A stretch of 64,000 nt of DNA from Balneolaceae bacterium (GCA_017643365.1 JAEPNO010000003.1:62001-126000); one strand, 5' to 3'. Shown: positions 1 to 11,354, numbered from the stretch's first letter. A program made the numbers and translations. The notes: generated by a model from the sequence alone, not told the origin.

Positions 1-3000
1 CCGCTGGCAAGAGCACTTGCATCGAACTGCACAGAGTGGTTCGCTGCCGGCATTTCGCTGCCATTCAACAAGGTTGCCACTTTACGGCCAAGCATGTCAT
101 ATACAGTTAATGTCACTTTACTTGATTGAGGTAAAGCAAAATTAATGTTTGTGCTTGGGTTAAATGGGTTTGGATAGTTTTGCTTTAGGGCAAATTCACT
201 TGGAATACCGAACTCATTTTCGTTGCTAGTAGATAAGCCACGAGTAAGTGTTAGCTCATTGTAAGTAGTAACAAAAGTGTTCGATTCGATATCGTAACTA
301 TCAGCTGCAGCTAAAGTATCGCCACCAGCATTTACCATTACAGTCCAAATGAAGTCAGCACTTTGTCCAACTTCTAGATCTGCTGAAGCAAGTAATGCGT
401 CAACTGTTTCGAGGGTAAGCGTAAGAACTGCATCTTCGCCTTCGCTATTTGAAGGAACAGCTACTACCTCGGTAGTATCAGCTGCATTAAACAATACCCA
501 TGTATAGGTAATTGCATTGCCGTCGAAGTCTGAAGTAGAAGTCCATTCTACAGATAGATCGCCAGTTACTTCAATAGAAGCGTCGTTATCAGGCTTGTCT
601 AGTGTAAAACGAGGATCCGGGTAAGTGAAATTTTCACCTTGGAAGAAATCAGGATTTCCACCAATCAGTTTTGCATTTCCAAAAGAGAAGTTAACAACAC
701 CAGTAATTGACGTCATTGTCGCACCAATTTTCATGGTTTCATTTACAGTACCATTTAGCCTTCTTGACTGATCATCGTAACGTAAGCCTTCTCCGGCTTC
801 AAGTGTATCAACAGCAACATCGCCACCTTGGCGAGAACCAAATTCGAATTCACCAAAGTCTCTGGTTCCATCAGCTTGGTTAGTAGTAATTTTTACATCA
901 CTAAATGTTACAAGTACACCTTCGTATGGTTCGTAGTTTGCTGTAACGTCTTGTGTTAACACACCAGTTAATGCAAGTGTATCCATCTCAGCGTTAGTAC
1001 CAACTTTTGTGAATGAACCGATATTCATTGTTGAGATACCGAAGTTTTCGGTGATTTCGAAGCTCGTGATGTTGATCATGTCGCCTTCAACTAAAGCGTC
1101 AGCATCTCCACCGGTTGCTACAAAAATACCAGACCACATTGCTGCTCTATCCTGAATAGTAATAAAACCATCAGTTACGGCGCTAGTTACTACCGTTGCA
1201 GTAATATCTGCAGGTACAGATCCGGCACCGGCTAGTGGGCTGTCTCCTTCTTCTCCATCATCGGATTTTTGTACAAACTCGATGGTAGTGATTTGGGTAT
1301 TTGTTACGAAGAAGCTGTATTCGCCAGCTGCAGGTGCACTACCTACAAAACCACTGTCGTCGGTTGCTTCAATTTTGAAACTAACCGTAGTTAAATCCGG
1401 GAATCCAGGCATTTCTACCGAGTACTCAGTACCAGCTGTGTTTGTCATAGCTAAGGTATCAGCTTCGCCGGCAACCGTGTAAATCAATTCAACTTTTGCT
1501 AAAGTACCTTCTGCTGCTTCTGCATTCGCAGTAACAGTTATAGTTTGATTAGCTTCGATGGTAGAATCAGACAAAGCAACGTTAGATACAACCGGAGGAA
1601 GACCTAAAATCTCAAGGTCATTAATCCACTCAAATGTTCCACCTTCAGGCTCGCAGAATTCGCCATTTATACAATAGAAAGGATCGCCATTATCGTCGGT
1701 TAACCAACGGCCACCATCTTCAAATGGGTTAATACTAAGTGGCGCTTCATTGCCATAAATACCATCAGGGTCATTACCACCATTAACGATCAAGAAACCG
1801 TTAACGTTTACAAGAGCACCTGCCGGTGGGGCTACGAAATCACCTTCAACATCAGGGCGACGGAAGTTCCAGCCAGGTAAGTATCCTGAATCCATACGAT
1901 CGTTTCTAAAACGAAGCGATAAATCATAGGTGTAAATTCGGCTACCATTTTCGTTTACTGCCCAATCAACACGACGACCATCAAAAGCGATGTTACTTGC
2001 TACTGTGTTTGTTAGGCGAACATAAGCACCAATATACTTAACGTAACTTGCTGCGTTAATGGTAAGCTCACCACCGTCGAAATTATTCAATTCATCAACA
2101 GTTACGTCGATCGGATCGAGTAAAGGCAGTAATTCCGGGAAGTTGATGTAGGTAGAACCTAAGAATTCTGGTTCTTCAGATAAATCAAACTGTGCAGTTG
2201 AAAAGAAGAACGTTAATGCCCCTTTAATTTTCAGTACGTCACCAATTTCGCGATCTGCTAACCACTCATAATTTGGCACCTCTACAATTTGCATCGACAT
2301 ACCTTCACGGCCACGTGAAATTGCCGCTGTATCAGTTACGAATACATGAATTCGGCTAATACCGTCTAACTCACCGTCATCGTCATTATCGCGAGGTGTA
2401 GAGTTACCGGAGCTTTTAGGGTTAGAAGTAATTACCACGGTAAGTTCAACTTCTTCACCTGCTAACGGATGTGCAGTAAGCGCGTTCTCATCAAGCACAG
2501 AAAGGTCGCGGTAACGGTTTAGTTCGCGAATGCTAAACTCAACACCAGCAGTGTGAGAACCTATGAATGTGAAATTATTTTGTTCGTAAACCATCCACTC
2601 AGAGGTGTACGCATCTACCCCAAAAGAGGCAAGTGCTGCGGCATTACCAGAAGTAAAATCCGGCTTTCTCACTAGTGTGAATTCTTTTGTACCAACAGCT
2701 TGTGCACCAACATCCCATCCGCTGCCAGGATCTTCACCTAGACGTCCGAACATATCGATTAGCACGGTATCAGAAGCAGACACTTTGAACAAGCCAATTG
2801 CATCATCTCCATTATAAAATGTCATTGAATGCGTAGTATCGGCTTCTGCTAAGATTAGTGTATCTGCTTGCGAATTTGCAATTACAAATACTTCTCCTGC
2901 GGCAAGCATCCCTTCCATGCGAAGAGTGTCAGAAACCCATGCTTCAGCGCCATTATTTGAACGAAGCATTATATAGTCTGCAAGATTAATTTCTGCGTCA

Positions 3001-3143
3001 GAGCCGTTGTATAGCTCGATAGCTTTATTATTAGCTGAACCTTCGATGTACTCAGAAATGAATAGATCGCCAGATTGAGCAAATGCTGCACCTGATGATA
3101 ATATCAGAGTGAGAACAGCAATACATTGTATCAGTCTTTTCAT
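1..3143 (-). CDS. Secreted lamin-tail-domain protein with C-terminal sorting module (partial)
   Basis: The open frame starts at the ATG at 3141-3143 and stays open for 1047 codons to the window edge, so only its last few codons should be missing. Residues 1-22 form a signal peptide ending AFA-Q. The next hundred residues carry a lamin-tail-like motif ([13 protein letters not shown]...IELYN) typical of extracellular nuclease-associated and surface proteins. The middle is a series of Ig/OB-like beta domains. The visible C-terminus has [11 protein letters not shown] followed by a [10 protein letters not shown] stretch, the type A sorting module of type IX secretion or its Rhodothermia counterpart. 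It is probably exported to the surface or medium; the catalytic role, if any, is unknown. It starts 10 bp after the 715-aa exported protein's stop on the same strand, so the two genes may be co-transcribed with this one upstream-distal. Confidence 0.8.
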   Translation of the reverse strand, partial: MKRLIQCIAVLTLILSSGAAFAQSGDLFISEYIEGSANNKAIELYNGSDAEINLADYIMLRSNNGAEAWVSDTLRMEGMLAAGEVFVIANSQADTLILAEADTTHSMTFYNGDDAIGLFKVSASDTVLIDMFGRLGEDPGSGWDVGAQAVGTKEFTLVRKPDFTSGNAAALASFGVDAYTSEWMVYEQNNFTFIGSHTAGVEFSIRELNRYRDLSVLDENALTAHPLAGEEVELTVVITSNPKSSGNSTPRDNDDDGELDGISRIHVFVTDTAAISRGREGMSMQIVEVPNYEWLADREIGDVLKIKGALTFFFSTAQFDLSEEPEFLGSTYINFPELLPLLDPIDVTVDELNNFDGGELTINAASYVKYIGAYVRLTNTVASNIAFDGRRVDWAVNENGSRIYTYDLSLRFRNDRMDSGYLPGWNFRRPDVEGDFVAPPAGALVNVNGFLIVNGGNDPDGIYGNEAPLSINPFEDGGRWLTDDNGDPFYCINGEFCEPEGGTFEWINDLEILGLPPVVSNVALSDSTIEANQTITVTANAEAAEGTLAKVELIYTVAGEADTLAMTNTAGTEYSVEMPGFPDLTTVSFKIEATDDSGFVGSAPAAGEYSFFVTNTQITTIEFVQKSDDGEEGDSPLAGAGSVPADITATVVTSAVTDGFITIQDRAAMWSGIFVATGGDADALVEGDMINITSFEITENFGISTMNIGSFTKVGTNAEMDTLALTGVLTQDVTANYEPYEGVLVTFSDVKITTNQADGTRDFGEFEFGSRQGGDVAVDTLEAGEGLRYDDQSRRLNGTVNETMKIGATMTSITGVVNFSFGNAKLIGGNPDFFQGENFTYPDPRFTLDKPDNDASIEVTGDLSVEWTSTSDFDGNAITYTWVLFNAADTTEVVAVPSNSEGEDAVLTLTLETVDALLASADLEVGQSADFIWTVMVNAGGDTLAAADSYDIESNTFVTTYNELTLTRGLSTSNENEFGIPSEFALKQNYPNPFNPSTNINFALPQSSKVTLTVYDMLGRKVATLLNGSEMPAANHSVQFDASALAS

Positions 3144-3153
3144 ATTGATTGTG

Positions 3154-5301
3154 TTATTTAATGATTACGATTTTACCTGTTTGAACCTCTCCTGATGCCA
3201 TATCCTTTACGGTGTACAGGTATAACCCCGTAGTTAGGATTTGGTTGGCATTCGATTGCAAATCCCATGCATGCTCGCCACCGGCAAGTACGCGAGGATC
3301 ATCACTGTAATTGGAAAACCATCCAATGTCACCATTGTACGTATCCGAATCGTGAGTAAATTCTCCAACAATATCGCCGGCTACGGTATAAATTCGCACT
3401 TCTGCACGCGCCGGTAGATTATAAAAATATAGCTTCCGCTCGTTTTCTAAAGATCCATCCCAAGCGGCATTTACGCGATATGGATTAGGATATACGCCCA
3501 CTTGATATTCTTTAGCTGAACTTGTGAAATTCTCGTTAGCTGGTGTTCCGGGAAATACTCGAACCGCATTCACATTCGGGCTTGTCTCTAACCCTTCAAT
3601 CTCAAAAGTATCGCTGCCACGATCGAAAGCTGTAACCGACAGTTCGTATTGCCAACCACTTAACAGATCGTTAATCTCAAAGGCATAATAATAGGTAGTA
3701 GTATCTCCCTCGAATGTAACCGGCTCATCTAATTCAATTTCATCGAAACCGGTGTTAAATGCTTCTTGATTGCCCGGTACATCAAATTCGCGAATCATGC
3801 GAACCTGAGGATTCAAATCTTCGCCTAGCTCCGATCTATATACCCGATACCCTTCAAAATCTTGCTCACCCGAAACTCGATCAACCGAGGCCTCCGCACT
3901 TTTATCCCAATAGAGCGTAACTTTTCCCGCGTCTAACACAACACGCATATTGGGGTCATCAGGAGGCGTTGGAAACAAGTATCGCGTTAATTCCCCGTTT
4001 TCATCGGTATCTTCACCCGGATCTAGCCGGCCATTACTATTTCGATCTTCGCCTTGAAATACCCGATTAATCGACTCAATGGTTCGAGTTAGGTTTGCAC
4101 GCGATTCTTCGTTATCAACTTTTTTGTTTGATTGTCCTTGAAATTCTTCCGGTTTTAGTGCCGCTGAGAATGCAAAATATACCGAGATGGTTTCTCCCGG
4201 CTCAACGGTTGGAAAAGGCCCGATCGACATCATTGAAATGTAATTACCATTTCCATTTTGTCCGTCGGTACGTAATTGCTCTCGAACAGATTGCCCTGCA
4301 ATTACCGAATCCAACGGAAATTTAGTAGCCATTCTATCATAGCGTTCTTGATCATCATTAGGCCGTACATACAAACCTGTTCCCTGGCTAAACAACCAAT
4401 AACTCGGATCGATAAATGGCACATTATAACCGGATTGCTGAAAGGTGGTGCGCCCGCTTAGTTCATCCCGCACGGTATCAGGATTAGATGGGTGAAAAAA
4501 CTCTCCTCGGTAATCAGCACCGATAATCGACATTGCACCATACGTATTAATTGCAGGGTTATCGGGAGATCCGGCATCAAATACATACGCCGTATACAAA
4601 GAATCTAAATAGCCGAGGCCATTTTTGTTGAAAAACTCACCACCAGTTTCTGTGGTGGTATTTACATTACGCACAACTAAATCTGCGTACATCCCAATAA
4701 AAACACTATCCCAAGTAGAAGCTGAGGAATGGATGGTTGAGTTGTTTGTGATATCGTATCGAACAATGGTAAAATTTTCAGTAAACGGGAAACTCCAGTT
4801 ATAACTTTCTAAGCGCACGTCGGCATAAAGAGGAGTGTCATGGTTGCCGATTGGTGTGCCATTCACATCTCTACGGCGATCTGTGAATTCTGTTATAATA
4901 TCTTCTTGGCCAACTGAGAACGGCGAGAAAAACTCGTTATCAGGATCGGTGCTTCTTTTTGTGATTGGAGCATTGGCGGTAAACTCAAACCCGGCTGCAC
5001 CACGAGCATATCCACCCCCGGTAGTTACCGATGCGGTAGAAACTCGGATTGCCGCATTGTTATATTTGGCGCCAATCCAGATGCCGCCTTCGAACAAATG
5101 CTCAGTTCCTGTATCGATAGGATATCGCATACTTGGCCCACCTTCAGGGTTATTTCTAACATCAGGCTTACCTAGTGTACCAAAGTTTGTAATTGACAGC
5201 CCAAAAATACCGGCGCTGGTTTCTTCTCTTTCGAAAGGAGCTTGTGCTTGTGCTCCATTTGTTGCTAATACGAGTACAACAATTGATAATATATACTTCA
5301 A
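3154..5301 (-). CDS. Large exported protein with C-terminal sorting-like module
   Basis: A 715-residue protein with a clear signal peptide ([20 protein letters not shown]). It has no enzyme motif that I recognise. Asp/Asn-rich calcium-type loops occur near residues 440-470 ([18 protein letters not shown]), followed by a fibronectin-like segment. The C-terminus has [14 protein letters not shown], a [11 protein letters not shown] strand and a GLYLYTVKD...GKIVIIK ending, which matches the layout of secretion sorting modules. Such proteins are common in Rhodothermia and Balneolota and sit at the cell surface or are released. The gene lies immediately upstream of the lamin-tail protein (10 bp gap), suggesting one transcription unit of surface proteins. 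Function is not known. Confidence 0.8.
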   Translation of the reverse strand: MKYILSIVVLVLATNGAQAQAPFEREETSAGIFGLSITNFGTLGKPDVRNNPEGGPSMRYPIDTGTEHLFEGGIWIGAKYNNAAIRVSTASVTTGGGYARGAAGFEFTANAPITKRSTDPDNEFFSPFSVGQEDIITEFTDRRRDVNGTPIGNHDTPLYADVRLESYNWSFPFTENFTIVRYDITNNSTIHSSASTWDSVFIGMYADLVVRNVNTTTETGGEFFNKNGLGYLDSLYTAYVFDAGSPDNPAINTYGAMSIIGADYRGEFFHPSNPDTVRDELSGRTTFQQSGYNVPFIDPSYWLFSQGTGLYVRPNDDQERYDRMATKFPLDSVIAGQSVREQLRTDGQNGNGNYISMMSIGPFPTVEPGETISVYFAFSAALKPEEFQGQSNKKVDNEESRANLTRTIESINRVFQGEDRNSNGRLDPGEDTDENGELTRYLFPTPPDDPNMRVVLDAGKVTLYWDKSAEASVDRVSGEQDFEGYRVYRSELGEDLNPQVRMIREFDVPGNQEAFNTGFDEIELDEPVTFEGDTTTYYYAFEINDLLSGWQYELSVTAFDRGSDTFEIEGLETSPNVNAVRVFPGTPANENFTSSAKEYQVGVYPNPYRVNAAWDGSLENERKLYFYNLPARAEVRIYTVAGDIVGEFTHDSDTYNGDIGWFSNYSDDPRVLAGGEHAWDLQSNANQILTTGLYLYTVKDMASGEVQTGKIVIIK

Positions 5302-5394
5302 AAAAACAGGCTTTATATTGAGCGTTAAAGATAGTGAGTAATTCGACCTTACCCAACCTTATTGAGGTCATTTTTACAATAGCATAACATTCGA

Positions 5395-6072
5395 TTATTG
5401 AATGCGTGCGAAATAAAAGTCTACAATTTTTTGCTGATCAATTCCCAAGTAATACATAGTAAGTACAACTGTAAATATTAATTGTAGCTTATAAACGCCA
5501 ACCTTCCTGTACTTACGTGCTGATGTAGTTACTTTCGAATTTAAAATAACAAAGGCGCCGGACTTTTTCAGCGTCTTTACGAATTCTTGATCTTCCATTA
5601 CAATCAGTTTTTCGTCAAAGCCATGCGTTTTCCTAAATAGTTTCCGGGTAACAAACAGGCTTTGATCACCAAATCTAAACATGTCGACATCGAAACGGGT
5701 AAACCATGCATAAAATTTTAATGCAGGGTGATTGTAATCAAATGAAAGTTGGCAACAACCGGCATCGAAGCCTTTTTCTACTGCATTCATTATATCTGAG
5801 TACCAGGTTTCGGGTGGGATGGTATCGGCATGTAAGAAATACAAAATTTCTCCATTTGCCGCTTTTGCTCCATTATTCATTTGTTTTGCACGTCCCTTGG
5901 GCGACTCGATAACCCTGGCAGCTTCAGCAATTGCCAATTCATGGGTTTGATCGGTGCTGCCGCCATTAACTACCAATAACTCAACATCGTTACCAGCAGT
6001 TTTTTTCAAATATTGAAGCTGCTTCACAATACCATCAGCTTCGTTTAAAACGGGAATGATTACACTTATCAT
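5395..6072 (-). CDS. Family 2 glycosyltransferase, TIGR04283 type
   Basis: A 225-residue GT-A fold protein. The N-terminus ISVIIPVLNEADGI, the NGGSTDQT nucleotide-binding segment and the FLHADTIPP metal-binding equivalent are those of family 2 transferases of the TIGR04283 group. The group is named for arsenosugar biosynthesis because it pairs with TIGR04282. The start overlaps the stop of the partner gene by four bases (ATGA), which implies translational coupling. No arsenic methylase or radical SAM gene is adjacent in this window, so the real acceptor sugar or lipid is uncertain. A short hydrophobic stretch near the C-terminus (LIFTVVLTMYYLGI) may associate with the membrane. Confidence 0.85.
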   Translation of the reverse strand: MISVIIPVLNEADGIVKQLQYLKKTAGNDVELLVVNGGSTDQTHELAIAEAARVIESPKGRAKQMNNGAKAANGEILYFLHADTIPPETWYSDIMNAVEKGFDAGCCQLSFDYNHPALKFYAWFTRFDVDMFRFGDQSLFVTRKLFRKTHGFDEKLIVMEDQEFVKTLKKSGAFVILNSKVTTSARKYRKVGVYKLQLIFTVVLTMYYLGIDQQKIVDFYFARIQ

Positions 6073-6674
6073 AAATTCGGCAACCGATGTTTAACCTGCT
6101 TCCAATCTTCAACGGTATCCACATCGTTTAGCTCTTCTAACAGCTGATAAGACAAACCGAGTTTATTAACTATTTCAATTGTTTGTTCAGCAACCGATGA
6201 CGTACTCCATGAAATAGATTCAAATAGTTGAGGATGGAACTTGCTCATTCCCAATAAATAATAGCCACCATCTCTAGCCGGACCGATTACTACATCTGAA
6301 TTTAAGAGCTCCTCAAATGCTTGTTTTATGTGATTGGGCTCCAGTTCGGCACAATCACTACCAATAATCACAACCGCCGATGAGTTCTGTTCTTCAAAAG
6401 TTTTACGAAAGGCATTTTTCATCTTTTCTCCCAAATCATCGCCAAATTGTAGTCTTTTTGTGAAATCTTCATTGGTCCACATATCATTTTTATCAATGTT
6501 CGAAGAATACCAAACGCTTCTATTTACATCTATGGATAAAGCCACATCTTTGGTATACGCCAATAGCTGAAGATAGACTACCAAAGCGGCTTCATTACCA
6601 ATGCTAACGGCTAAACGTGTTTTCGCTGTTCCCAGCACCGGGTTTTTTACAAAAATGATGAGATCGTTTTGCAT
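6069..6674 (-). CDS. DUF2064/TIGR04282 glycosyltransferase-like protein
   Basis: A 201-residue nucleotidyl-/glycosyltransferase-fold protein. It has the family opening (IIFVKNPVLGTAKTRLA), the IGSDCAEL motif and the GPARDGGYYLLG signature, all as expected for the TIGR04282 (DUF2064) family. The family is the usual partner of TIGR04283 transferases and is thought to supply or transfer an activated sugar. It is first in a two-gene operon with the family 2 transferase, overlapping it by four bases. Nothing near it shows what product the pair makes. Confidence 0.85.
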   Translation of the reverse strand: MQNDLIIFVKNPVLGTAKTRLAVSIGNEAALVVYLQLLAYTKDVALSIDVNRSVWYSSNIDKNDMWTNEDFTKRLQFGDDLGEKMKNAFRKTFEEQNSSAVVIIGSDCAELEPNHIKQAFEELLNSDVVIGPARDGGYYLLGMSKFHPQLFESISWSTSSVAEQTIEIVNKLGLSYQLLEELNDVDTVEDWKQVKHRLPNL

Positions 6675-6749
6675 AATTAATATGAATTGGAACTAAATAA
6701 GCTTAGTGTGCTATAAGACATTGAAAAATAACATAAAACAAATGTAACA

Positions 6750-7217
6750 ATGAAGCTTTTAAAACAAACATTATCTCTGTTAACTGTACTTATAATCACC
6801 AGCTTTATGAGCCTTTCTTATGCTCAATCTGATGGCAAAGACACCGGTTTAGGTGTGATGATTGGTGAACCCACAGGTATTTCGCTTAAGCTTTGGAAAA
6901 ACAATGCTACCGCATACAGCTTTGGACTTGCGTGGAGCCTGGAAGGCGCTGATGCCGTTTATGTGCATGGTGATCACCTATGGCATACACCGTTAGACAC
7001 CGATACTGAACATTTCGCGTTTTCGTATGGTTTAGGTGCACGTGCTATTTTTACTGATAACGACACCGATTTTGGCGTTCGCTTACCTTTAGGATTAAAC
7101 TTCTATCCGGAAAAAGCACCAATGGATATTTTCGTAGAAATTGCGCCTACCATTAACTTAATTCCGAATACCGACGGAGATGTATCCGGTGTATTTGGTA
7201 CGAGATTTTATTTCTGA
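6750..7217 (+). CDS. Small exported protein, probable beta-barrel or periplasmic
   Basis: A 155-residue protein with a signal peptide (MKLLKQTLSLLTVLIITSFMSLSYAQ). The mature part contains GVMIGEPTGISLKLW and then alternating hydrophobic/polar strands ending in an aromatic residue (TRFYF), the usual end of small outer-membrane barrels. It resembles short exported proteins of the DUF3996 kind, but I cannot name a family with certainty. It is transcribed divergently from the glycosyltransferase pair, with 75 bp between them, and convergently with the MBL hydrolase. Confidence 0.7.
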   Translation: MKLLKQTLSLLTVLIITSFMSLSYAQSDGKDTGLGVMIGEPTGISLKLWKNNATAYSFGLAWSLEGADAVYVHGDHLWHTPLDTDTEHFAFSYGLGARAIFTDNDTDFGVRLPLGLNFYPEKAPMDIFVEIAPTINLIPNTDGDVSGVFGTRFYF

Positions 7218-7226
7218 TAATCTGAA

Positions 7227-8084
7227 TTAAAGAATGATACTTTGCCCTTCTTTGGCAAAACCGACAGATTCATAATACTGGCTGTGAGAAGCTTTTATTT
7301 TACTGTCAAGATTAGTTAAATAATCATCGTCGCTGTCAGGGTCGTGATGAGTAAGCACCATATGCTTAACATTGCACCCTGCAGTTATTTCTAACACCTT
7401 CTCGTACGACGAATGCCCCCATCCTTCGCGCTCTTTGTATTGTTTATTATCGAATTGCGCATCGTGAATCAACACATCAGCCCCATCAACAAAAGCACAG
7501 AATTCTTTAATGAAATCTTTAGAATCCTGAGAATTATCATGGGGAAGTTCATTATCAGGGGCGATAATTATGGTTTTCCCATTAATAGTAAAGCGAAAAA
7601 TTGCAGTCTGCACGGTATGCTTAGCCCACATATAATCCACCGAATACCCTTCCATATTTAATTTACCGGGTTGAAAGGTCTCACAATCCATATCAGCATC
7701 CAGCATATCCATGGTTACCGGAAAGAATGTGTTGGACATATGACCTTGTAAAATCTCCTTACATCCGGATTGATCTTGTGGAGGCAAATACACCCTAAAC
7801 CAAGAATTTTCTTTATAAAACGGTTTAAAAAACGGAAAGCCTTGTAAGTGATCCCAGTGTGGATGTGTGATAAATATTCTGCCACATATTTTTGAATCCC
7901 CATTAAGTAAGTGATTCCCGAGGTTTCTGATACCCGTACCACAATCAATAATCAGTAACTCACTTAATGAATCTGACTCGATTTGAAAACACGTTGTATT
8001 CCCCCCGAAAATCATGTTTTCAGAGTTCGCACAAGGTGTAGAACCCCTTACACCCCAAAATTTTATTTTTACTGATTCCGCCAC
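7227..8084 (-). CDS. MBL-fold metallo-hydrolase
   Basis: A 285-residue metallo-beta-lactamase-fold protein. The opening KIKFWGVRGSTPCANSEN is typical of the cyclic-phosphate/phosphonate diesterase-like subgroup. The metal-binding motif THPHWDHLQG lies near residue 75. Further likely ligands are HT near residue 136, the Asp in IIAPDNE, and the late LTHHDPDSDDDY histidines. It probably hydrolyses a cyclic phosphodiester or related ester in the cytoplasm, as there is no signal peptide. It is convergent with the small exported protein (9 bp apart) and stands alone, so the substrate cannot be deduced from context. Confidence 0.8.
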   Translation of the reverse strand: MAESVKIKFWGVRGSTPCANSENMIFGGNTTCFQIESDSLSELLIIDCGTGIRNLGNHLLNGDSKICGRIFITHPHWDHLQGFPFFKPFYKENSWFRVYLPPQDQSGCKEILQGHMSNTFFPVTMDMLDADMDCETFQPGKLNMEGYSVDYMWAKHTVQTAIFRFTINGKTIIIAPDNELPHDNSQDSKDFIKEFCAFVDGADVLIHDAQFDNKQYKEREGWGHSSYEKVLEITAGCNVKHMVLTHHDPDSDDDYLTNLDSKIKASHSQYYESVGFAKEGQSIIL

Positions 8085-8246
8085 AAATGCATGTGTTATT
8101 TAATGGTCATAGCCTTGGCGCCAAAATGATTAACTTTTGATAAAAGAAAAATTATGACGTTCTAATGCTTGATGATTTTTAAATCAAAGTACAGAACCAA
8201 ATCGATGTAAAAAAGTAACCAGCCAGAATTTACCGTTCCCTATACA

Positions 8247-10259
8247 CTACTGGCTTGAGTCCTCCTTTAAATCATTGATTTTTCGAACTAACTCTGAAAT
8301 TTTTAGTTTCTTTGCTGCAATTTTCTCGGCAGCATCGTCTACCTTGCTTTGTAATTCGTCGCGCAACTTATTGCCCTTGTTAGTTGGCTTAAAATATGTT
8401 TTTGCCTCTTCGAATTGAATCATCTCAGATTCAAGTTTCGATACATCTTTTCTAAACTGCTCTAACTGCTTTTGGTACTGAATAATCTCTTTGCGCGCTT
8501 CCGGCTCAATGCCTTCGCTTGCAAGTCGCCGCTCCATACCAAGATCAGCCCCTGATGAACGGAAATTGTCGTAAATAGCGTCGCACACTTCACGATATTC
8601 CTTCCACACCTTATTTTTGAATTTAAGCGGTACGTGGCCAATATTTTTAAATTGTGCCTGCAGTTTTTTGGCTTCTTCAACTGCTTTTGCCGGGTCGTCA
8701 GCTTCGCCTATTTCTTTAAGCTTGCTGATAATATCTTTCTTCTCGTTATAATTCTGCTTTTGATCTTTTCGAACGCTTTTATAGTGCTCTCGGCGATGAT
8801 TATAAAATGCATCCATCGCTTCTTTAAACTGCTTCCAGATTTTTGAGGATTTCTTTCGCGGAACCGGCCCAATGGCTTTCCATTCGTCCATCAATTGCTG
8901 CAGTTTTTTGTGCCCTTCGTCGTAATTTTCGAGATCCTGCACGTCTTTAGCGCGCTGAATAAGAACTAACTTAGCGTCGTAATTCTTTTGTTCCTCTTCG
9001 CGTAATCGATCTAAGTTTTCAGCTTTCTTCTCATTAAAAGCATCGGTTGCTGCCTTGAACCTATCCCAAAGTTCATTTTCTTCTTTTTGAGGAAGATTGC
9101 CAGTTTTTTTCCAGGCTTTGTGCAATTTGTTTACACGGCGGGCCGCATCAGCAATACTATCATCATCGATCAACGATTCTGCTTCGGCAATTAATTTCTT
9201 TTTCTTTTCAAGGGCTCGCTCAACACTCTGGCGATATTTTTTATCGTTCTTAAATCGAAGTGCGTTAAAAGTGTCTTGAGCGTTGTTGAAATGATCCCAG
9301 GTTTGCTGATTTTTCTCAGCCGGAACGCGTCCAATTTTTCTCCATTGAATTAACAGATCCTGAAATTTGTGATTGAGATCTTCAAAATCTACTTCAGCCG
9401 ACTCAGCTTTTGCGTTCAGCGCATCCATTTTTTCGAGGATGACCAGTTTAAGCGTGAAGTTCTCTTCTTCTTTTTCCAGCTTTTTAACTAGCCGATCTAC
9501 TTTATGGCTTTCAAACTCGTTTAATAGTTGCTCAAATTTTTCGTTTAAAGCATCAATTTCGCCATGTGGAAGCAATTTTATTGATTCCCACTTTCCTTTA
9601 ATTTGGCTTACCTGTTTCGTTTCGGTCCACTTTTCTTCCGAAATGATTGCATTTAATTGCTGCAACAATTCTTTTTTTGCCGCCAAGTTTGCTTCTTTTC
9701 GTTTGTTTAACTCTTCGTAATGGGCTCTTTTTCTAGCCTCAAAATCATCTCGAAGTGAATTAAACTTTGCAATCGCTTCTTTTGCCTTCTCATCATTAGA
9801 ATCAGGCCCGTCGGATAGGTGCAGTGCTAGATTCGCAAATTCGTTACTTACGAACGCCCAATCATCATTATTAGCAAAAGACTCTGCTTTAGTAGCAATA
9901 TCTTCGTAGAAAGCAACTGCATCAACTTCTTCTTCCTCATCATCATTAGATTCTACTTCTTCAGCTTCTACTGATGACTCTTCATTTTCAACTACTTCAC
10001 TTTCCGCTTGGTCTACTGTATCGGAATCACTTTCAGCATCAACAGTGTTAGTCTCTACTTCCTCTTTTGACGCTTCCTCCGCTTCTGTATCAGATGATGC
10101 TACGTCGGTTTGAGATGAGCTTGAATCAGCACTTGTAGTTTCCTCGGTTGTGGGTTCTGAAACTTCAGGGGTTTTACTTTCTTCGGGTTCCTGTTTAAGT
10201 TCTGATTCTTTGGGTGTATCGTTTTGCTCCAGGTTAGTCACTGCTACCTTCCTTTCCAC
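8247..10259 (-). CDS. DUF349 repeat protein
   Basis: A 670-residue soluble protein. Residues 1-115 are extremely acidic and Ser/Thr/Glu rich (low complexity). The rest is helical, with at least five DUF349 units marked by W-K-x-I/T-G-x-[VL]-P followed by W-x-x-F (for example WRKIGRVPAEKNQQTWDHF, WKAIGPVPRKKSSKIWKQF). A C-terminal coiled coil follows the repeats. The family is widespread in Bacteroidota, and its molecular role is not settled. The initiation codon lies directly before the acidic tract, and the gene appears to be monocistronic. Confidence 0.85.
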   Translation of the reverse strand: MERKVAVTNLEQNDTPKESELKQEPEESKTPEVSEPTTEETTSADSSSSQTDVASSDTEAEEASKEEVETNTVDAESDSDTVDQAESEVVENEESSVEAEEVESNDDEEEEVDAVAFYEDIATKAESFANNDDWAFVSNEFANLALHLSDGPDSNDEKAKEAIAKFNSLRDDFEARKRAHYEELNKRKEANLAAKKELLQQLNAIISEEKWTETKQVSQIKGKWESIKLLPHGEIDALNEKFEQLLNEFESHKVDRLVKKLEKEEENFTLKLVILEKMDALNAKAESAEVDFEDLNHKFQDLLIQWRKIGRVPAEKNQQTWDHFNNAQDTFNALRFKNDKKYRQSVERALEKKKKLIAEAESLIDDDSIADAARRVNKLHKAWKKTGNLPQKEENELWDRFKAATDAFNEKKAENLDRLREEEQKNYDAKLVLIQRAKDVQDLENYDEGHKKLQQLMDEWKAIGPVPRKKSSKIWKQFKEAMDAFYNHRREHYKSVRKDQKQNYNEKKDIISKLKEIGEADDPAKAVEEAKKLQAQFKNIGHVPLKFKNKVWKEYREVCDAIYDNFRSSGADLGMERRLASEGIEPEARKEIIQYQKQLEQFRKDVSKLESEMIQFEEAKTYFKPTNKGNKLRDELQSKVDDAAEKIAAKKLKISELVRKINDLKEDSSQ

Positions 10260-10363
10260 TTGGTTCGTTAATTGTACGGCTGATGCCTACTAAATAATAT
10301 CATGCCAAGATAAGAGAACTAGATTGGTTTAAGCAACTTAACATCACTCCTACCCCAAAAAAG

Positions 10364-10390
10364 AAAAAGCCGGCAAAAAACCGGCTTTTT
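10364..10390 (-). terminator. Rho-independent terminator of the MscS gene
   Basis: A 10-bp perfect stem (aaaaagccgg / ccggcttttt) with a 7-base loop lies 27 bp beyond the stop of the MscS-type gene. The A-run on the plus strand gives a U-run on the minus transcript. The symmetric A/T tails mean it could work in both directions. Confidence 0.85.
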
Positions 10391-10416
10391 GATGTCGAAA
10401 AAAGTGAACGCTTTAT

Positions 10417-11235
10417 TTAATCTTCTTTGATAATATGAATATCGCGTTGCGGATAAGGCATCTCTATATCGTTTTCATCCAAGGCTTCTTTTATTGCCTC
10501 CAAATTTTCGAAAAAATAATTCCAGTAATCGCCGGAGTTCGTCCATGCCCTCACAGAAAGATTTAATGAACTATCTCCCAATCCTGTTAATACAACAGCC
10601 GGAGCAGGATCTTCCAGCGTGCGTTCATCTTTATTGATAACTCCTAAAATTACTTCGCGTGCTTTTTTGATGTCATCATTGTAACTGATACCAACTTCAA
10701 ACACTGCACGACGTGTTTCTTTAACTGAGTAATTCGTAATTGATGCATTTGAAAGATCACCATTTGGTATTACAACGGTTTGATTATTCGCTGTTTTAAG
10801 AATGGTATATAGAATATCAATCTTCTCAACAGTACCTGAACCAGATCCCGTTTCTACAAAGTCACCCACTTTAAATGGCTTGAAGAATAATATGAGCACG
10901 CCACCTGCAAAATTTGAAAGGCTACCTTGTAGAGCAAATCCTACTGCTAATCCGGCCGCACCTAAAATAGCAATGAAAGAGGTCATTTCTACACCAAGCA
11001 TACCTAATGCTGTAATGTATACTAATATCTTAAGTAGAATGGATGCGATTCCTTTTAGGAAACCTGCCAATGAAGCGTCTACATGGCTTTTATTCAATAC
11101 TCGCTTTATGACTCCAGCGATAATTTTTACTGCCCACAATCCTATTACAAGAACCAGAATTGCTTTTACCAGATTCGGACCATAGGTGAGCACTATGTCT
11201 AGTAGCATCTCTGTGTTAAATTCGAAATTTTCCAT
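10417..11235 (-). CDS. Small-conductance mechanosensitive channel, MscS family
   Basis: A 272-residue protein close to the E. coli MscS length. Three N-terminal membrane helices lead into the pore-lining helix GAAGLAVGFALQGSLSNFAGGVLIL, with the Gly/Ala pattern of MscS TM3. The beta domain follows (PFKVGDFVE, VVIPNGDLSNASITNYS), then the C-terminal alpha/beta domain. It should open under hypo-osmotic shock to release solutes. The gene is followed by a strong terminator and preceded by a 118-bp gap before the CsbD gene on the same strand. CsbD is often a stress protein, so osmotic-stress co-expression is plausible. Confidence 0.92.
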   Translation of the reverse strand: MENFEFNTEMLLDIVLTYGPNLVKAILVLVIGLWAVKIIAGVIKRVLNKSHVDASLAGFLKGIASILLKILVYITALGMLGVEMTSFIAILGAAGLAVGFALQGSLSNFAGGVLILFFKPFKVGDFVETGSGSGTVEKIDILYTILKTANNQTVVIPNGDLSNASITNYSVKETRRAVFEVGISYNDDIKKAREVILGVINKDERTLEDPAPAVVLTGLGDSSLNLSVRAWTNSGDYWNYFFENLEAIKEALDENDIEMPYPQRDIHIIKED

Positions 11236-11354
11236 AGTTAGTTTTTAAAATTAAAAAGAGCGCTCCAATGATAGGGTCTCATTGGTGTAAAGTCATTTTT
11301 TTATAGCTTTATTACGACGATCTAATTCACATTAACATCGCTTAATCGTTTCTG

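Noticed and set aside
4835-5341. Long open frame on the plus strand opposite the 715-aa exported protein.
   Set aside because: It is a shadow of the real gene: no homology-like motifs, and the minus-strand frame has a signal peptide and family features.
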